Notes: generated from the sequence alone by a model not told the origin. A DNA stretch of 64,000 nucleotides from an uncultured Nostocoides sp. (GCA_937873315.1 CALMQX010000002.1:1-64000); one strand, 5' to 3'; shown: positions 52,931-63,142, counted from the first letter of the stretch. Made by a program: numbers and translations.

Positions 52931-55510
52931 ATGGAACTCAAACCCACGACCAAGGTTGCCGAGGCGCTCGCGCTCGCCCAGCGGGCTGCACAAAGCGCCG
53001 GGAACCCAGAGATCACCCCGGACCACCTGACCAGTACGGCCATCCAACTCGACACCGCACTCGCCGACGCCCTCCTGCAGGCGGCCGGGACCGGCGCGGG
53101 GCACGTGCTCGCTCAGGCGGATGCCCGGCTACGCGCGCTCCCGACAGCCAGTGGCTCAGCCGCCAGCCCCACCTTTGGGCGCGAGGCCTTGGCCGTGCTC
53201 CAGCGGGCTGACACCCTCATGCGGGCCAAGGGTGACAGTTTCCTCGCCCTGGATCTGCTCATGCTCGCCCTGGCCGAGACCGGTCACCTGGCCGCTGTCG
53301 AGAAGCGGGGGGCTGCCGATATGGAGGCCGCCATCGATCGACTGCGCGGGGGTCGCAAGGTCACCAGCGAGACGGCTGCAGATACCGGCGAGGCGCTCGC
53401 GGCATACGGCACCGACCTCACTCAGGCCGCGCGGGACGGCAAACTCGACCCAGTGATCGGCCGCGACTCCGAGATCCGGCGGGTGATTCAGGTGCTCTCG
53501 CGACGCACCAAGAACAACCCCGTGCTCATCGGCGAGCCCGGCGTCGGCAAGACCGCGGTCGTCGAGGGGCTGGCTCAGCGGATGGTGGACGGCGATGTGC
53601 CCGAGAGTCTGCGCGGCAAGCGCCTGATCAGTCTCGACCTCGGGGCCATGGTGGCCGGTGCGAAGTACCGCGGAGAGTTCGAGGAGCGGCTCAAGTCCGT
53701 GCTCGAGGAGATCAAGGCCAGCGAAGGCGAAGTCGTCACCTTCATCGACGAATTGCACACCGTGGTGGGGGCCGGTGCGACCGGTGACTCGGCGATGGAT
53801 GCCGGCAACATGCTCAAGCCCATGCTCGCGCGCGGTGAGCTGCGGCTCGTCGGCGCGACCACCTTGGACGAGTTCCGTGAGCACATCGAGAAGGACCCCG
53901 CCCTCGAGCGGCGATTCCAACAGGTCTTTGTCGGCGAGCCCAGCGTCGAGGACACCATCGCCATCCTGCGTGGCCTCAAGGAGCGCTACGAGGCGCACCA
54001 CAAGGTTGAGATCGAGGACGCAGCGCTGGTCGCGGCGGCCAGCCTCTCGGACCGATACATCAGCGGGCGGCAACTGCCGGACAAAGCCATCGACCTGGTC
54101 GACGAGGCCGCATCACGGCTCCGCATGGAGATCGACTCCAGCCCGGTCGAGATCGACGTCCTGCAGCGCTCAGTTGACCGGATGAAGATGGAGGAATTGC
54201 ACCTGGCCAAGGAGACCGACGAGGCGTCCCTGGAGCGGCTCGCCCGTCTCCGGGCGGACCTGGCAGAGGCCTCCGAGGAGTTGACCACCCTGACGGCGCG
54301 CTGGGATGCGGAGAAGTCCGGGCTCAACAAGGTCGGTGATCTCAAGGCGCGTCTGGATGACCTGCGCACCACCGCTGACCGACTGCAGCGTGAGGGCGAC
54401 TATGAGGGTGCCTCACGGGTCCTCTATGGCGAGATTCCATCCGTCGAGAAGGATCTATATGCCGCACAGGCCGCCGAAAGTGCCGCTGCAGCAACAGATC
54501 TCATGGTCAAGGAGCGCGTCGGGGCCGATGACATCGCCGAGGTCATCTCCGCCTGGACCGGCATTCCGGCCGGGCGCTTGCTGCAAGGCGAGACCGAGAA
54601 GCTGCTCTCGATGGAGGCGATCATCGGGGCCCGTCTGATCGGCCAAGGCGAGGCCGTCCGGGCCGTGTCCGATGCCGTCCGGCGTAGTCGTGCGGGCATT
54701 TCTGATCCCGACCGACCCACCGGATCCTTCCTCTTCCTTGGGCCGACGGGTGTCGGCAAGACCGAGCTTGCGAAGTCGCTGGCGGACTTCCTCTTCGATG
54801 ACGAGCGCGCGATGGTGCGCATCGACATGAGCGAGTACTCCGAGCGGCATTCGGTCGCTCGGCTGGTCGGTGCGCCCCCCGGATACGTCGGCTACGAAGA
54901 GGGCGGCCAACTGACCGAGGCTGTGCGCCGTCGGCCGTACTCCGTGGTGCTCCTCGACGAGGTCGAGAAGGCGCACCCGGAGACCTTCGATATCCTGCTT
55001 CAGGTGCTCGACGACGGCCGGCTGACCGACGGCCAGGGGCGCACGGTCGATTTCCGCAATGTCATCCTCGTGATGACCTCGAATCTCGGCAGCCAGTTCC
55101 TCATCGACCCGATGTTGGAGGCGTCCGCCAAGCGCGAGGCGGTCATGGCGAGCGTGCGGACGGCCTTCAAGCCGGAGTTCCTCAATCGGCTTGACGAGGT
55201 GGTCATCTTCGACCCGCTCAGCCGCGAGGAACTCGCCACGATCGTCGATTTGCAGGTGCGGGCGCTGGCGACCCGGCTCGCCGATCGGCGGATCACCGTC
55301 GAGCTCACCGACGAGGCGCGAGCCTGGCTGGCGCTGGAGGGCTATGACCCGGCGTATGGGGCGCGACCGCTCAAGCGGCTGGTCCAGCGGGAGATCGGCG
55401 ATCGACTCGCCCGGATGCTGCTGGCCGGTGATGTGCGTGATGGCGGATCTGTCGTGGTGCAGGTCGACCCGCAGGAGAACGGGTTGATGATCGTCCCCGC
55501 TGATCGCTGA
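52931..55510 (+). CDS. clpB: Disaggregase ClpB (Hsp100)
   Basis: 859 residues. N-terminal Clp_N repeats, first AAA+ with GEPGVGKTA, the coiled-coil middle domain (about 400-520), second AAA+ with [10 protein letters not shown] and SEYSERHSV, and the C-terminal D2-small domain. Works with DnaK to recover aggregated protein. Its promoter carries a HAIR operator, tying it to HspR. GTGTGCCATCAGC precedes the ATG without a strong RBS. Confidence 0.97.
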   Translation: MELKPTTKVAEALALAQRAAQSAGNPEITPDHLTSTAIQLDTALADALLQAAGTGAGHVLAQADARLRALPTASGSAASPTFGREALAVLQRADTLMRAKGDSFLALDLLMLALAETGHLAAVEKRGAADMEAAIDRLRGGRKVTSETAADTGEALAAYGTDLTQAARDGKLDPVIGRDSEIRRVIQVLSRRTKNNPVLIGEPGVGKTAVVEGLAQRMVDGDVPESLRGKRLISLDLGAMVAGAKYRGEFEERLKSVLEEIKASEGEVVTFIDELHTVVGAGATGDSAMDAGNMLKPMLARGELRLVGATTLDEFREHIEKDPALERRFQQVFVGEPSVEDTIAILRGLKERYEAHHKVEIEDAALVAAASLSDRYISGRQLPDKAIDLVDEAASRLRMEIDSSPVEIDVLQRSVDRMKMEELHLAKETDEASLERLARLRADLAEASEELTTLTARWDAEKSGLNKVGDLKARLDDLRTTADRLQREGDYEGASRVLYGEIPSVEKDLYAAQAAESAAAATDLMVKERVGADDIAEVISAWTGIPAGRLLQGETEKLLSMEAIIGARLIGQGEAVRAVSDAVRRSRAGISDPDRPTGSFLFLGPTGVGKTELAKSLADFLFDDERAMVRIDMSEYSERHSVARLVGAPPGYVGYEEGGQLTEAVRRRPYSVVLLDEVEKAHPETFDILLQVLDDGRLTDGQGRTVDFRNVILVMTSNLGSQFLIDPMLEASAKREAVMASVRTAFKPEFLNRLDEVVIFDPLSREELATIVDLQVRALATRLADRRITVELTDEARAWLALEGYDPAYGARPLKRLVQREIGDRLARMLLAGDVRDGGSVVVQVDPQENGLMIVPADR

Positions 55511-55530
55511 TCGCTGCCGCTAGGAGTGGC

Positions 55531-56745
55531 TCACATGTCCGCACCGATGGCGTCGAAGGCCGCCACGGTGGTGAAGAGTTTCCAGGCATCCTGAGGTTGC
55601 GGCCAAGAGGACACCTTGGCCGCAACCAGACCGGTCCGACGGTTGACGTAGACCATCTGGCCATGAATTCCCAAGCACAGCAAGACATCTCGCTCCGCGT
55701 GTGGGAACCAGCATTGGTTGCGGTACATGCCGCCAGGCATCAGGGTCACGGTCGGACTGCCCGAGAAGGCCTCGACCGAATCTGCGCCACCCGTCCAGGT
55801 GTCCTCGATCCAACTGGCCGGCACGACCTGAGCCCCGAAGTCCGAGACGCCTCCCTTGAGAAGCAGGACGCCGAAGCGGATTAGGTCTCGCACGGTGGCG
55901 CACACGCCCCCGTCGACCACCGCCGAACCCACCGTGTCGACTCCCACATATGCGTCGAACTCGGCGCCCATGGGCGCCCAGAGCAGCTCAGAGATCAAGC
56001 GGGCGGTCGGTATGCCGGTAGCCGCCTCACACAGCCAGCCCAGCAGGTTGGTCTCGCAGCTGCGGTACTCAAACGCTCCGCCGTGTGGCCGGACGGCGCG
56101 CAGGTCGGCGAGGAATCCATACAGGGTGTCGGCCACGCCCACGTCCACGCGGGGCGCCCAACCGATCGCCTGCTCCATCAACCGGACCTCGGCGTGCGGG
56201 TCCAGGTAGGTCTCGGAGAACCCGATCCCGGTCCGCATGTCGAGCACATCGCGCACGGTGGCGCCGGCATACCCGGTGCCGGCCAGTTGCGGGATGACGT
56301 ACTCCACCGGCGACGCCGGATCGAGAACGCCGCGCTCGATCAACTCACCGACCACCATGCCCATCAGGGACTTGCTGACCGACATCAACAAGTGGCGAGT
56401 ATGCGGCGCCATTCCTGCCGGGTACTCCTCGGCAATCAACGCGCCCTGGCGCCAGAGCGCCCAGCCATCGGTGAAGGTCGTAGCCATCACGTCGGCCACC
56501 GTTCCCTGCCAGCCGTCCGATGCGGTGACCGGGATGTGGCCCACCGGGGTCGGCACGGACTCCAGGATCGACGGCGTGCCTGAGGCCGGGATCGAAGCGG
56601 TCGGGATCAGCTCATCGAGATGCTGGAAGGACCAGGCGACCGAGGCCTCACTTTGCCAATTGGCCAGGGTGATCTCGCCAGGATCGGACGCAGTCAGGGG
56701 TTGCACCCGGTCATTGTGGCCTACCTCGACGCCTGGTTCGCTCAC
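55531..56745 (-). CDS. Serine hydrolase, 6-aminohexanoate-dimer hydrolase (NylB)-like
   Basis: 404 residues. Class C beta-lactamase fold: nucleophile motif SVSK, YRS at FEYRSCETNLLGWL as the second motif, and a C-terminal Gly-rich strand (LGIHGQMVYVNRRTGL). No signal peptide, so cytoplasmic as NylB is. NylB-type enzymes split linear amide oligomers and small esters. GTG 56745 overlaps the ATP-grasp stop (GTGA), so hydrolase and ligase are co-translated; a GTG at 56706 is an alternative start. Confidence 0.85.
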   Translation of the reverse strand: MSEPGVEVGHNDRVQPLTASDPGEITLANWQSEASVAWSFQHLDELIPTASIPASGTPSILESVPTPVGHIPVTASDGWQGTVADVMATTFTDGWALWRQGALIAEEYPAGMAPHTRHLLMSVSKSLMGMVVGELIERGVLDPASPVEYVIPQLAGTGYAGATVRDVLDMRTGIGFSETYLDPHAEVRLMEQAIGWAPRVDVGVADTLYGFLADLRAVRPHGGAFEYRSCETNLLGWLCEAATGIPTARLISELLWAPMGAEFDAYVGVDTVGSAVVDGGVCATVRDLIRFGVLLLKGGVSDFGAQVVPASWIEDTWTGGADSVEAFSGSPTVTLMPGGMYRNQCWFPHAERDVLLCLGIHGQMVYVNRRTGLVAAKVSSWPQPQDAWKLFTTVAAFDAIGADM

Positions 56746-58529
56746 TTCGCCGCAGCGATGGGGGCGGGTGTCGCCGCGACCGGTGTGCCCGAGTACTGCG
56801 CCCGCACCGCATCGATGAGCTGGCGCGCCCGATCGGTGAGTTCGTAGCCGGTCTCGGTCTCACGCTGCAGCCGGCCCTTGGTCACGATGACGCCGAGATC
56901 AGCGCCCTTCCAGCGGTAGTCCCCGGCGGCGTAGATCCGCAGGAAAAATGCCTCGCTCTCGTCCTGCAACTGGTGCCAGTCCAGGGCCGCCCGTCCAAAG
57001 GTGAGCGTGCCGTCGTCCTCGAGCGTGTATTGGCCGGTGGCCGCTGCCGTATCGATGCGCTCGACCACGGGGCCGACCTCCTTGACGATCATCTGGCTCC
57101 ACTCGTCCAAGCCGGAGAGCCGCTCCCAGCGGGCGTTCAGTTCGTCCACGTCGATGCGCACGCTGAGGTCGAGGTACTCCAGCAGGTGGAAGAGGAAGAG
57201 GGGCACGTCGGCATACGCCCCGGCCGTGACATTCGTGATGGCCGACGCCCCGCTGATCCGAGGGTTGAGTTCGCCGAGGTAGACCGCGTCATCGGCCGTG
57301 TCGACCAGGATGTCGACCTCGAAGAAGCCGCGGTAGCCCTCCTTACCGAGGCGGTCACCGAGCCGCTGGACCATGACCCGCGCCGTATGCCGCGCCTGGT
57401 CACTGAGGACCCCCGGGTACATCTCGTTGCCGCACCATCCGCCGCGGTAAGGAGTGAGAGCCTCGTGGCCGGTCAGTTCGCTCAGGAACGGGCCAACGAT
57501 CGTGCCGGAGGCGGTGATCACGGCCTCGACGGCGACCGGGCGTGGGTCGATGCGCTTCATGATCTTGACCTCTTGCCCAACGATGTCCTCCGAGTGGGAC
57601 GCGAAGGACTCGGCGCTGTTCACAAAGAAGGTGGTCTTGCCGGAGTCGCCATAGGCCGACTGGATCACCAAGTCCTCACCCAATCCCGAGGCGACCTCCC
57701 GGACGTCCTCCCAGGAGTTCACCGTCGCCATGACATTCGGCACGCTCGGCACGCCCACTTCGTCGGCGATGCGCGTGGTCACGAGCTTGGAGTCGAGTCG
57801 GCTGCGCAATTCTGCCGATGGCAGAATCAGGTCGTAATCCGCTGCGGCACAGATGCGTTCGGTTTCTTCGTTGAAGAACACCATCGCTACCTTGGGGCGA
57901 GACCCCTCCGGAGTGCGGTCGGCAATGAACTCGCGCACCTCCGGGTGGGTGAGCAGCCAGTTGTTGATCTCCTCGCCGCTGGCGAACTCCTCCTCCGCGC
58001 GGGCCTGGGGAGTGAACACGCGCGGATGGGCGCCATCCCAGGCGTCGTAGTAGCTGATGTAGGAGAAGTTGCGAACCCAGCGGTCCAGGCCCAGCAGGTT
58101 GAAGGGCGTCGCGCCCACGAAGATCACTGGCTCGATATTGGTGCGCAGGGCATGGCGCAGGTCCGAAATCGTCGAAATGACGGCACCCGGGGCGGACGCG
58201 CTCGGGGCAAATGCGGCATCGGTGCCGATAGACGGTTCGATCACACTTGGGGCGGGGTGTGCGGCCACAGGGGTGGCCTGGATGGCGGTCGCGACCTGGG
58301 CAACAGGTGCGGCCTTCGTGGCAGGCGCGGTGCGACGCCCTGCCTTCGTGGTGGGAGCAGTGGCCTTCTTTGCTGGGGCTGGGGCCTTCTTTGCCGGAGC
58401 GGCTGATGCCTTCTTGGTGGGGGCAGCGGCCTTCTTCGCTGCGGCGGCCGCAGCCTTCTTTGCTGGTGCCGGGATCGTTGTCGCCCTGGCCGACCTGCGT
58501 GCAGCGGGCTTCTTCGGCGGGGTCGGCAT
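56742..58529 (-). CDS. ATP-grasp ligase with histone-H1-like Ala/Lys/Pro tail
   Basis: 595 residues. The first ~75 residues are repeats of the type AAAKKAAAPTKKA, like histone H1 or the C-terminal tails of actinobacterial HU. The rest is an ATP-grasp enzyme: YGDSGKTTFFVN in the nucleotide-binding region, GYRGFFEVDILVD and YLGELNPRISGASAI as metal-binding part. The closest relatives I can name are carboxylate-amine ligase/biotin-carboxylase-like proteins; the substrate is unknown. The gene precedes the NylB-like hydrolase with overlap, a ligase/hydrolase pair. Start ATG 58529. Confidence 0.8.
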   Translation of the reverse strand: MPTPPKKPAARRSARATTIPAPAKKAAAAAAKKAAAPTKKASAAPAKKAPAPAKKATAPTTKAGRRTAPATKAAPVAQVATAIQATPVAAHPAPSVIEPSIGTDAAFAPSASAPGAVISTISDLRHALRTNIEPVIFVGATPFNLLGLDRWVRNFSYISYYDAWDGAHPRVFTPQARAEEEFASGEEINNWLLTHPEVREFIADRTPEGSRPKVAMVFFNEETERICAAADYDLILPSAELRSRLDSKLVTTRIADEVGVPSVPNVMATVNSWEDVREVASGLGEDLVIQSAYGDSGKTTFFVNSAESFASHSEDIVGQEVKIMKRIDPRPVAVEAVITASGTIVGPFLSELTGHEALTPYRGGWCGNEMYPGVLSDQARHTARVMVQRLGDRLGKEGYRGFFEVDILVDTADDAVYLGELNPRISGASAITNVTAGAYADVPLFLFHLLEYLDLSVRIDVDELNARWERLSGLDEWSQMIVKEVGPVVERIDTAAATGQYTLEDDGTLTFGRAALDWHQLQDESEAFFLRIYAAGDYRWKGADLGVIVTKGRLQRETETGYELTDRARQLIDAVRAQYSGTPVAATPAPIAAAK

Positions 58530-58637
58530 AGGGGCTCTCCTCAGAACATCGGGTAAACGGCGAAAACACGGATCGCCCAAGGATGGCGTCATTCGGTGGT
58601 GGTGTCCATGGGTCGTCTCGGAACTAGGATCCCGACC

Positions 58638-59330
58638 ATGCTGTCTCGCTCCCTCCTGCGCGCCGCCTCGGTGGCGGCCCTGGTCGCCCTCGCCGGTTGC
58701 GGCACCTCAGCCAGCCCCACGCAGGCGGACCCGACCGCGCTGCTGGCGCAGGCTAAGACCACTATGGAGAAGGCCAGCACGGTCGCCTTCACCCTGACGA
58801 GCAAGGCCGTGCCGGCCTCCAGCGACGGGGTGACGGCCGCCGATGGCGTCGGGATATTCGACGCCAGCACGCCCAAGTTCAAGGGCACCTTCACCGGGCG
58901 ACTAGCAGGCATCACCGGAACGATCGGGCTCATCACGATCGGCCCGGACGCCTACGTGAAGTTCTTTGACGAGGCCTACAAGCCCTTTGACCTCAAGGCC
59001 GTTGACGCACCGAACCCGAGTGACTTTTTCAACCCCTCCACGGGGATGACCGCGCTCCTTGCCAAGACCGCAAACCCGACCTTGGGCGCACAGGTCCGAG
59101 AGGGCAAGGACATCGTCCAAGAGGTCACGGGAACTGTGCCGGGCGCGGAGATTCAGCGTCTGTTCAAGCTCGGCGACGGGACCAAGCCCTTCACCGTCAC
59201 CTTTGCGATAGCCGACAGCGGTGAATTGCGCCGCACCACAGCGGTCGGTGAGTTCTTCGCGGGGTCGACCTCCACATACGTCATCGTCCTCAAGGACTAC
59301 GGGAAGACCGTTGAGATCGCCCGCCCCTAG
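58638..59330 (+). CDS. lprG: LppX/LprAFG-family lipoprotein (LprG-like)
   Basis: 230 residues. Signal peptide with lipobox LAGC near residue 21, then the LppX_LprAFG fold (DPTALLAQAKTTMEKASTVAF, GIFDASTPKFKGTF, VPGAEIQRLF). In mycobacteria LprG carries triacylated lipids and partners with the MFS transporter encoded just downstream; the same order is seen here, with the transporter start inside this gene's last codons. It diverges from the ATP-grasp gene. Confidence 0.87.
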   Translation: MLSRSLLRAASVAALVALAGCGTSASPTQADPTALLAQAKTTMEKASTVAFTLTSKAVPASSDGVTAADGVGIFDASTPKFKGTFTGRLAGITGTIGLITIGPDAYVKFFDEAYKPFDLKAVDAPNPSDFFNPSTGMTALLAKTANPTLGAQVREGKDIVQEVTGTVPGAEIQRLFKLGDGTKPFTVTFAIADSGELRRTTAVGEFFAGSTSTYVIVLKDYGKTVEIARP

Positions 59331-60948
59331 GGCGCTGCTCACGACCGCGGCCATCGCGGTCTCGCTGGCGGCGGCCGATACCTACGTCGTCGTCCTGGCG
59401 CTCACGGACATGATGGATGGCGTCGGAGTGAGCCTGGACGCCCTCCAAAAGGCCACCCCGATCGTCTCCGGCTTCCTGCTGGGTTATGTCGCCGTCTTGC
59501 CGCTCATTGGCCGCCTCGCCGACCTCCTGGACCGGCAGCGTGTGCTCTTGGCCTGTTTGGCCCTCTTCGTGATCGGCTCGGGCCTCACCGCCCTCGCCAC
59601 GGATCTGCCGGTGCTGGTCACCGGCCGGGTGATCCAGGGCCTCGGCGGCGGCGGACTGGTTCCCGCGACGCTGGCGATCGTCGGCGCGCTCTGGCCACCT
59701 GAGCGTCGCGGGTTGCCCCTGGGCGTCGTGGGCGCAGTTCAGGAGTTGGGCTCGGTCCTGGGTCCGCTGCTGGGGGCCTTGATCCTGGCAGTTGCCGATT
59801 GGCGGGCGATCTTCTGGCTCAATGCCGCTGCCGGGATCATCCTGGCCGTTGCGGTGGCCGCGGTGGGCGGTGCTCCTCTGACGCGACCGCGCCCAGTGCC
59901 CACGGCCCTTGCGGTGCTGGCGCTCGCGGTCACCGCTCTGGCGCTGGCGGCCCCAGAGGCGCTGGTGACCAGCGTGTCTTTGGGGGTGCCCTTCATCAAC
60001 TTCGACGGGACGACGGCGCGGCTGGCGACGCCGATCGGTGTGCTGGCATTGGCGCTCTGCGCCCTGACCGCGGCCGTTCTGCTGCGACAGGTGTGGCCGG
60101 TACTGCGCCGGGCAGACCTGCTGGGGGCGCTCTTGCTCGGGGGAGCCCTGGGGTGCGTGGTGCTGACCTTCGCCTCGGCCAACCCCGAGAAGGAAGTCGT
60201 GGGATCCCTCGGGCTGGGACTCTTGCCGATCGCTGCGGTGCTGGCAGCGGCATACCTGGTGCATCACCGCCGAGCCGCAAACCCGCTGGTCCCGGCCGGC
60301 TTGGTCCGCGGCCGGACCCGCTGGGCGCTGATCGTCTCTGCGTTGGTCGGCGTCGCGCTGGTCTCCGTGGTGGTCGATGTGCCATTGCTCGCGCGTCTGG
60401 TCCAGTCGGAGAACCAAACCGAGGCGGCCCTGGTGCTCGTGCGCTTCCTTGTGGCGGTGCCCGTGGGGGCGTTGCTCGGCGGCTGGTCGCTGCGCTACCT
60501 GAGCGACGGGCTGGTCGCTGCGGTGGGCTTGGCCCTTGCCTCGGCGGGGCTCTTCATCATGACCGGCTGGGCGCGCGGCTCGTTGGCCACGGTGTCCTCC
60601 GTGGTGGTACTGGCCATGGTGGGTTTCGGGGTCGGCTTGGCGCTCGCCCCCGTGAACAATGCCGCGCTGGCGGACGCACCCCAGGAGGCTCACGGGACTG
60701 CCTCCGCGCTCATCGTCGTCGCTCGGATGGTCGGCATGGTCGTGGGGCTCGCGCTGCTCACGGCCATCGGGCTGCACGCGTTCTACGAGGCAGTGGACGG
60801 GATCGCCGATATCAACGACCGGGAAGGGCTCGTGGACGCCGCCCTGGTCCCGGTGCATTGGGTGTTTAGGGGGGCCGCGATCGCCGCGGCCGCGGGCGCG
60901 CTCCTTGCGCTGCAACTCGGGACTGCCCGCAGGCTTAGTCGAGAGTAG
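59311..60948 (+). CDS. MFS transporter, P55/Rv1410-like partner of LprG
   Basis: About 545 residues from TTG 59311, overlapping the lprG stop by 20 bp. Fourteen hydrophobic helices, motif GRLADLLDRQRVLLA after TM2, QGLGGGGLVPATLAI (motif C-like) and a C-terminal half with VPVGALLGGWSLRYL. This order after an LprG-like gene is that of Rv1411c-Rv1410c, where the pair exports triacylglycerols. Mycolic acids are not implied. Stop codon lies in the left arm of the following hairpin. Confidence 0.87.
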   Translation: MRSPAPRALLTTAAIAVSLAAADTYVVVLALTDMMDGVGVSLDALQKATPIVSGFLLGYVAVLPLIGRLADLLDRQRVLLACLALFVIGSGLTALATDLPVLVTGRVIQGLGGGGLVPATLAIVGALWPPERRGLPLGVVGAVQELGSVLGPLLGALILAVADWRAIFWLNAAAGIILAVAVAAVGGAPLTRPRPVPTALAVLALAVTALALAAPEALVTSVSLGVPFINFDGTTARLATPIGVLALALCALTAAVLLRQVWPVLRRADLLGALLLGGALGCVVLTFASANPEKEVVGSLGLGLLPIAAVLAAAYLVHHRRAANPLVPAGLVRGRTRWALIVSALVGVALVSVVVDVPLLARLVQSENQTEAALVLVRFLVAVPVGALLGGWSLRYLSDGLVAAVGLALASAGLFIMTGWARGSLATVSSVVVLAMVGFGVGLALAPVNNAALADAPQEAHGTASALIVVARMVGMVVGLALLTAIGLHAFYEAVDGIADINDREGLVDAALVPVHWVFRGAAIAAAAGALLALQLGTARRLSRE

Positions 60949-60999
60949 AGAACACTCCGTATGGGAGCTCTCCCTTGCGGAGTGTTCTCTACTCTCGAC
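60938..60999. terminator. 22-bp-arm hairpin between convergent genes
   Basis: Arms 60938-60959 and 60978-60999 are exact inverted copies (GTCGAGAGTAGAGAACACTCCG). The stop TAG of the transporter gene is in the left arm. It serves as a likely terminator for the MFS gene and for xthA, which ends 24 bp further on. Confidence 0.8.
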
Positions 61000-61023
61000 G
61001 AGGGGGGATAGCTGGCGCGGGGA

Positions 61024-61821
61024 TCAGTTGTCGAGTTGGACAACGACCGGCGCGTGATCGCTCGCGCCTTCGCCCTTGCGCTCTTCGCGGTCGATGGCCG
61101 CCCCCAGCACCCGCGAGGCCAGGGCCGGTGAGCCGAGGATGAAGTCGATTCGCATCCCCTGGCGTTTCGGGAAGCGCAACTGCCGGTAATCCCAGTACGT
61201 GTACACCCCCGGCCCAGGCGCGTGCGGCCGGACCACATCGACGAAGCCGTCATCGATAAGGGCTTGGAATGCCGCGCGCTCCGGTGGCGAGACGTGACTC
61301 TTGTCCTCATAGAAGGCCATCGACCAGACGTCTTCATCGCGCGGTGCGATATTCCAGTCGCCGCACAAGGCGACCGGCGCGTGATTGGCAGCCCAATCCA
61401 CCGCCTGCGCTCGCAGTGCGGCCAGCCACTGGAGTTTGTACGCCATGTGCGGATCGGTGACGTGGCGGCCGTTGGGGACATACACAGACCACACGCGCAG
61501 CGCCTGCTCGCCGCTGCCGACGGTCGCGCCGATCGCGCGGGCCTCCGCGATGGGCGGCTCGCCCCATTGCGGAGCGCCAGGGAACCCGACCTGTACATCG
61601 CTCAGGCCAACCCGGGAGAGCAGCGCCACGCCATTCCACTGGTTGAGTCCGTGGTGCACCACGGCATACCCCAGGGCCTCGAGCCGGGCGTAGGGGAACT
61701 GTGCCTCCTTGCATTTGGTCTCCTGGATAGCCAGGACGTCGACCTGAGTGCGAACCAGCCAGTCCTCTAGCCGGTCGATCCGAGACCTGATCGAGTTCAC
61801 ATTCCACGTGGCGATGCGCAC
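61024..61821 (-). CDS. xthA: Exodeoxyribonuclease III / AP endonuclease
   Basis: 265 residues. MRIATWNVNSIRSR, LAIQETKC (metal Glu), CGDWNIAP, and the C-terminal GASDHAPV with the catalytic Asp-His. Repairs abasic sites. Divergent from pyrE with 39 bp between starts. Confidence 0.95.
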   Translation of the reverse strand: MRIATWNVNSIRSRIDRLEDWLVRTQVDVLAIQETKCKEAQFPYARLEALGYAVVHHGLNQWNGVALLSRVGLSDVQVGFPGAPQWGEPPIAEARAIGATVGSGEQALRVWSVYVPNGRHVTDPHMAYKLQWLAALRAQAVDWAANHAPVALCGDWNIAPRDEDVWSMAFYEDKSHVSPPERAAFQALIDDGFVDVVRPHAPGPGVYTYWDYRQLRFPKRQGMRIDFILGSPALASRVLGAAIDREERKGEGASDHAPVVVQLDN

Positions 61822-61860
61822 GTCGTCACTGTACGGGCGCGCAGCCTACGATCGTGACTC

Positions 61861-62415
61861 GTGACCGACATCGCTGCTGACCGCGCCCGCCTCCTCGCCA
61901 TCATCAAGGACAAGGCGATCGTCTACGGACGCGTCACCTTGAGTTCGGGCAAGGAAGCCGACTACTACGTCGACCTGCGCCGCATCACGCTCGACGGGGA
62001 GGCGGCGCCGCTGGTCGGCCGGGTCATGCGGGCACTGACGCAGGACCTCACGTATGCCGCAGTCGGCGGCCTCACGCTGGGCGCCGACCCGGTCGCCACC
62101 TCCATGCTGCATGCCGCGGCGTCCGCCGGAGAGCGGCTGGACGCCTTCGTCGTGCGCAAGGCCGGCAAGGCGCATGGCCTGCAGCAACGCATCGAGGGCC
62201 CCGCCATCACGGGTCGATCGGTACTGATCGTGGAGGACACCTCGACCACGGGAGCCAGCCCGCTCGAAGCCGCGCGCGCAGCCCAGGACGCGGGCGCCGA
62301 GGTCGTTGCCGTGGCCACGATTGCGGACCGCGCGACCGGTGCCGCGGAGGTGTTCGCGGCGCAGGGGCTGGCGTACCGCTTCGCTTTCGGGCTCGACGAA
62401 CTCGGGCTGGCCTGA
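61861..62415 (+). CDS. pyrE: Orotate phosphoribosyltransferase
   Basis: 184 residues. VTLSSGKEADYYVDLRRITLD, GGLTLGADPVATSM, and the PRPP loop VLIVEDTSTTGASPLEA. It makes OMP from orotate in pyrimidine synthesis. It stands alone, separate from a pyr operon; GTG start at 61861. Confidence 0.95.
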   Translation: MTDIAADRARLLAIIKDKAIVYGRVTLSSGKEADYYVDLRRITLDGEAAPLVGRVMRALTQDLTYAAVGGLTLGADPVATSMLHAAASAGERLDAFVVRKAGKAHGLQQRIEGPAITGRSVLIVEDTSTTGASPLEAARAAQDAGAEVVAVATIADRATGAAEVFAAQGLAYRFAFGLDELGLA

Positions 62416-62470
62416 TCCAGCCGCACTGACCCCATCCCGATTGCCGGGCTCGCGGCATAGGATCGGGCGC

Positions 62471-63142
62471 ATGATCTTCGTCCTCATCGCCCTCGGTCTG
62501 CTGGTCGTGCTCGCTTTGGCGGCCATCGGCATCTACAACGGGCTGGTCAAGCAGCGCAATCTCTCCCAGGAGGCATGGCGCCAGATCGACGTCGAGCTCA
62601 CTCGGCGCCACGATCTGATCGGCAACCTGGTTGAGACCGTCAAGGGGTATGCCGCTCACGAGCGAGGCACGCTCGAGGATGTCGTGCGGGCGCGCTCCGC
62701 AGCGATGGCCCCCGGGCAGAGCCCGGCCGCCCAGGCTGCTTCGGAAACGGTGCTGACCCAGGCGCTCGGCCGGCTCATCGCGGTCGCGGAGGCCTACCCG
62801 GACCTCAAGGCCAACCAGAACTTCACGGCCCTCCAGGAGGAGCTGACCAACACCGAGGACCGGATCGCCAGCGCCCGGCGCTACTACAACGCGACCGTGC
62901 GCGACCTGAACACCAAGGTGGAGACCTTCCCCAACAACGTCCTGGCCGGCATGTTCGGCATCGGCCGGGCGGAGTACTTCGAGGCCGAGGAGACCAGCCG
63001 CGAGGCGCCCAAGGTCGACTTCGGTCAGCGCGAGCACAATATTCCCGCCCCGCAGAGCTACACGGGCACGGAGGCGCCAGCCGCTCCGGCCGCGCCGGCA
63101 CCCGGCGTGGACAACCCGCAACCGGAAGGGGAGATCAAGTGA
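62471..63142 (+). CDS. LemA-family membrane protein
   Basis: 223 residues. One N-terminal helix (about 2-24), then the helical LemA fold: NGLVKQRNLSQEAWRQIDVE, LTRRHDLIGNLVETVKGYA, RARSAAMA, RYYNATVRDLNTKVETFP. Ala/Pro-rich tail. The stop overlaps the TelA gene start (GTGA), so the two form an operon. Role of LemA proteins is unclear. Confidence 0.92.
   Translation: MIFVLIALGLLVVLALAAIGIYNGLVKQRNLSQEAWRQIDVELTRRHDLIGNLVETVKGYAAHERGTLEDVVRARSAAMAPGQSPAAQAASETVLTQALGRLIAVAEAYPDLKANQNFTALQEELTNTEDRIASARRYYNATVRDLNTKVETFPNNVLAGMFGIGRAEYFEAEETSREAPKVDFGQREHNIPAPQSYTGTEAPAAPAAPAPGVDNPQPEGEIK

Noticed and set aside
59290-60915. 541-codon minus-strand frame
   Set aside because: Antisense to the P55-like transporter; Arg/His/Gln-rich nonsense composition.
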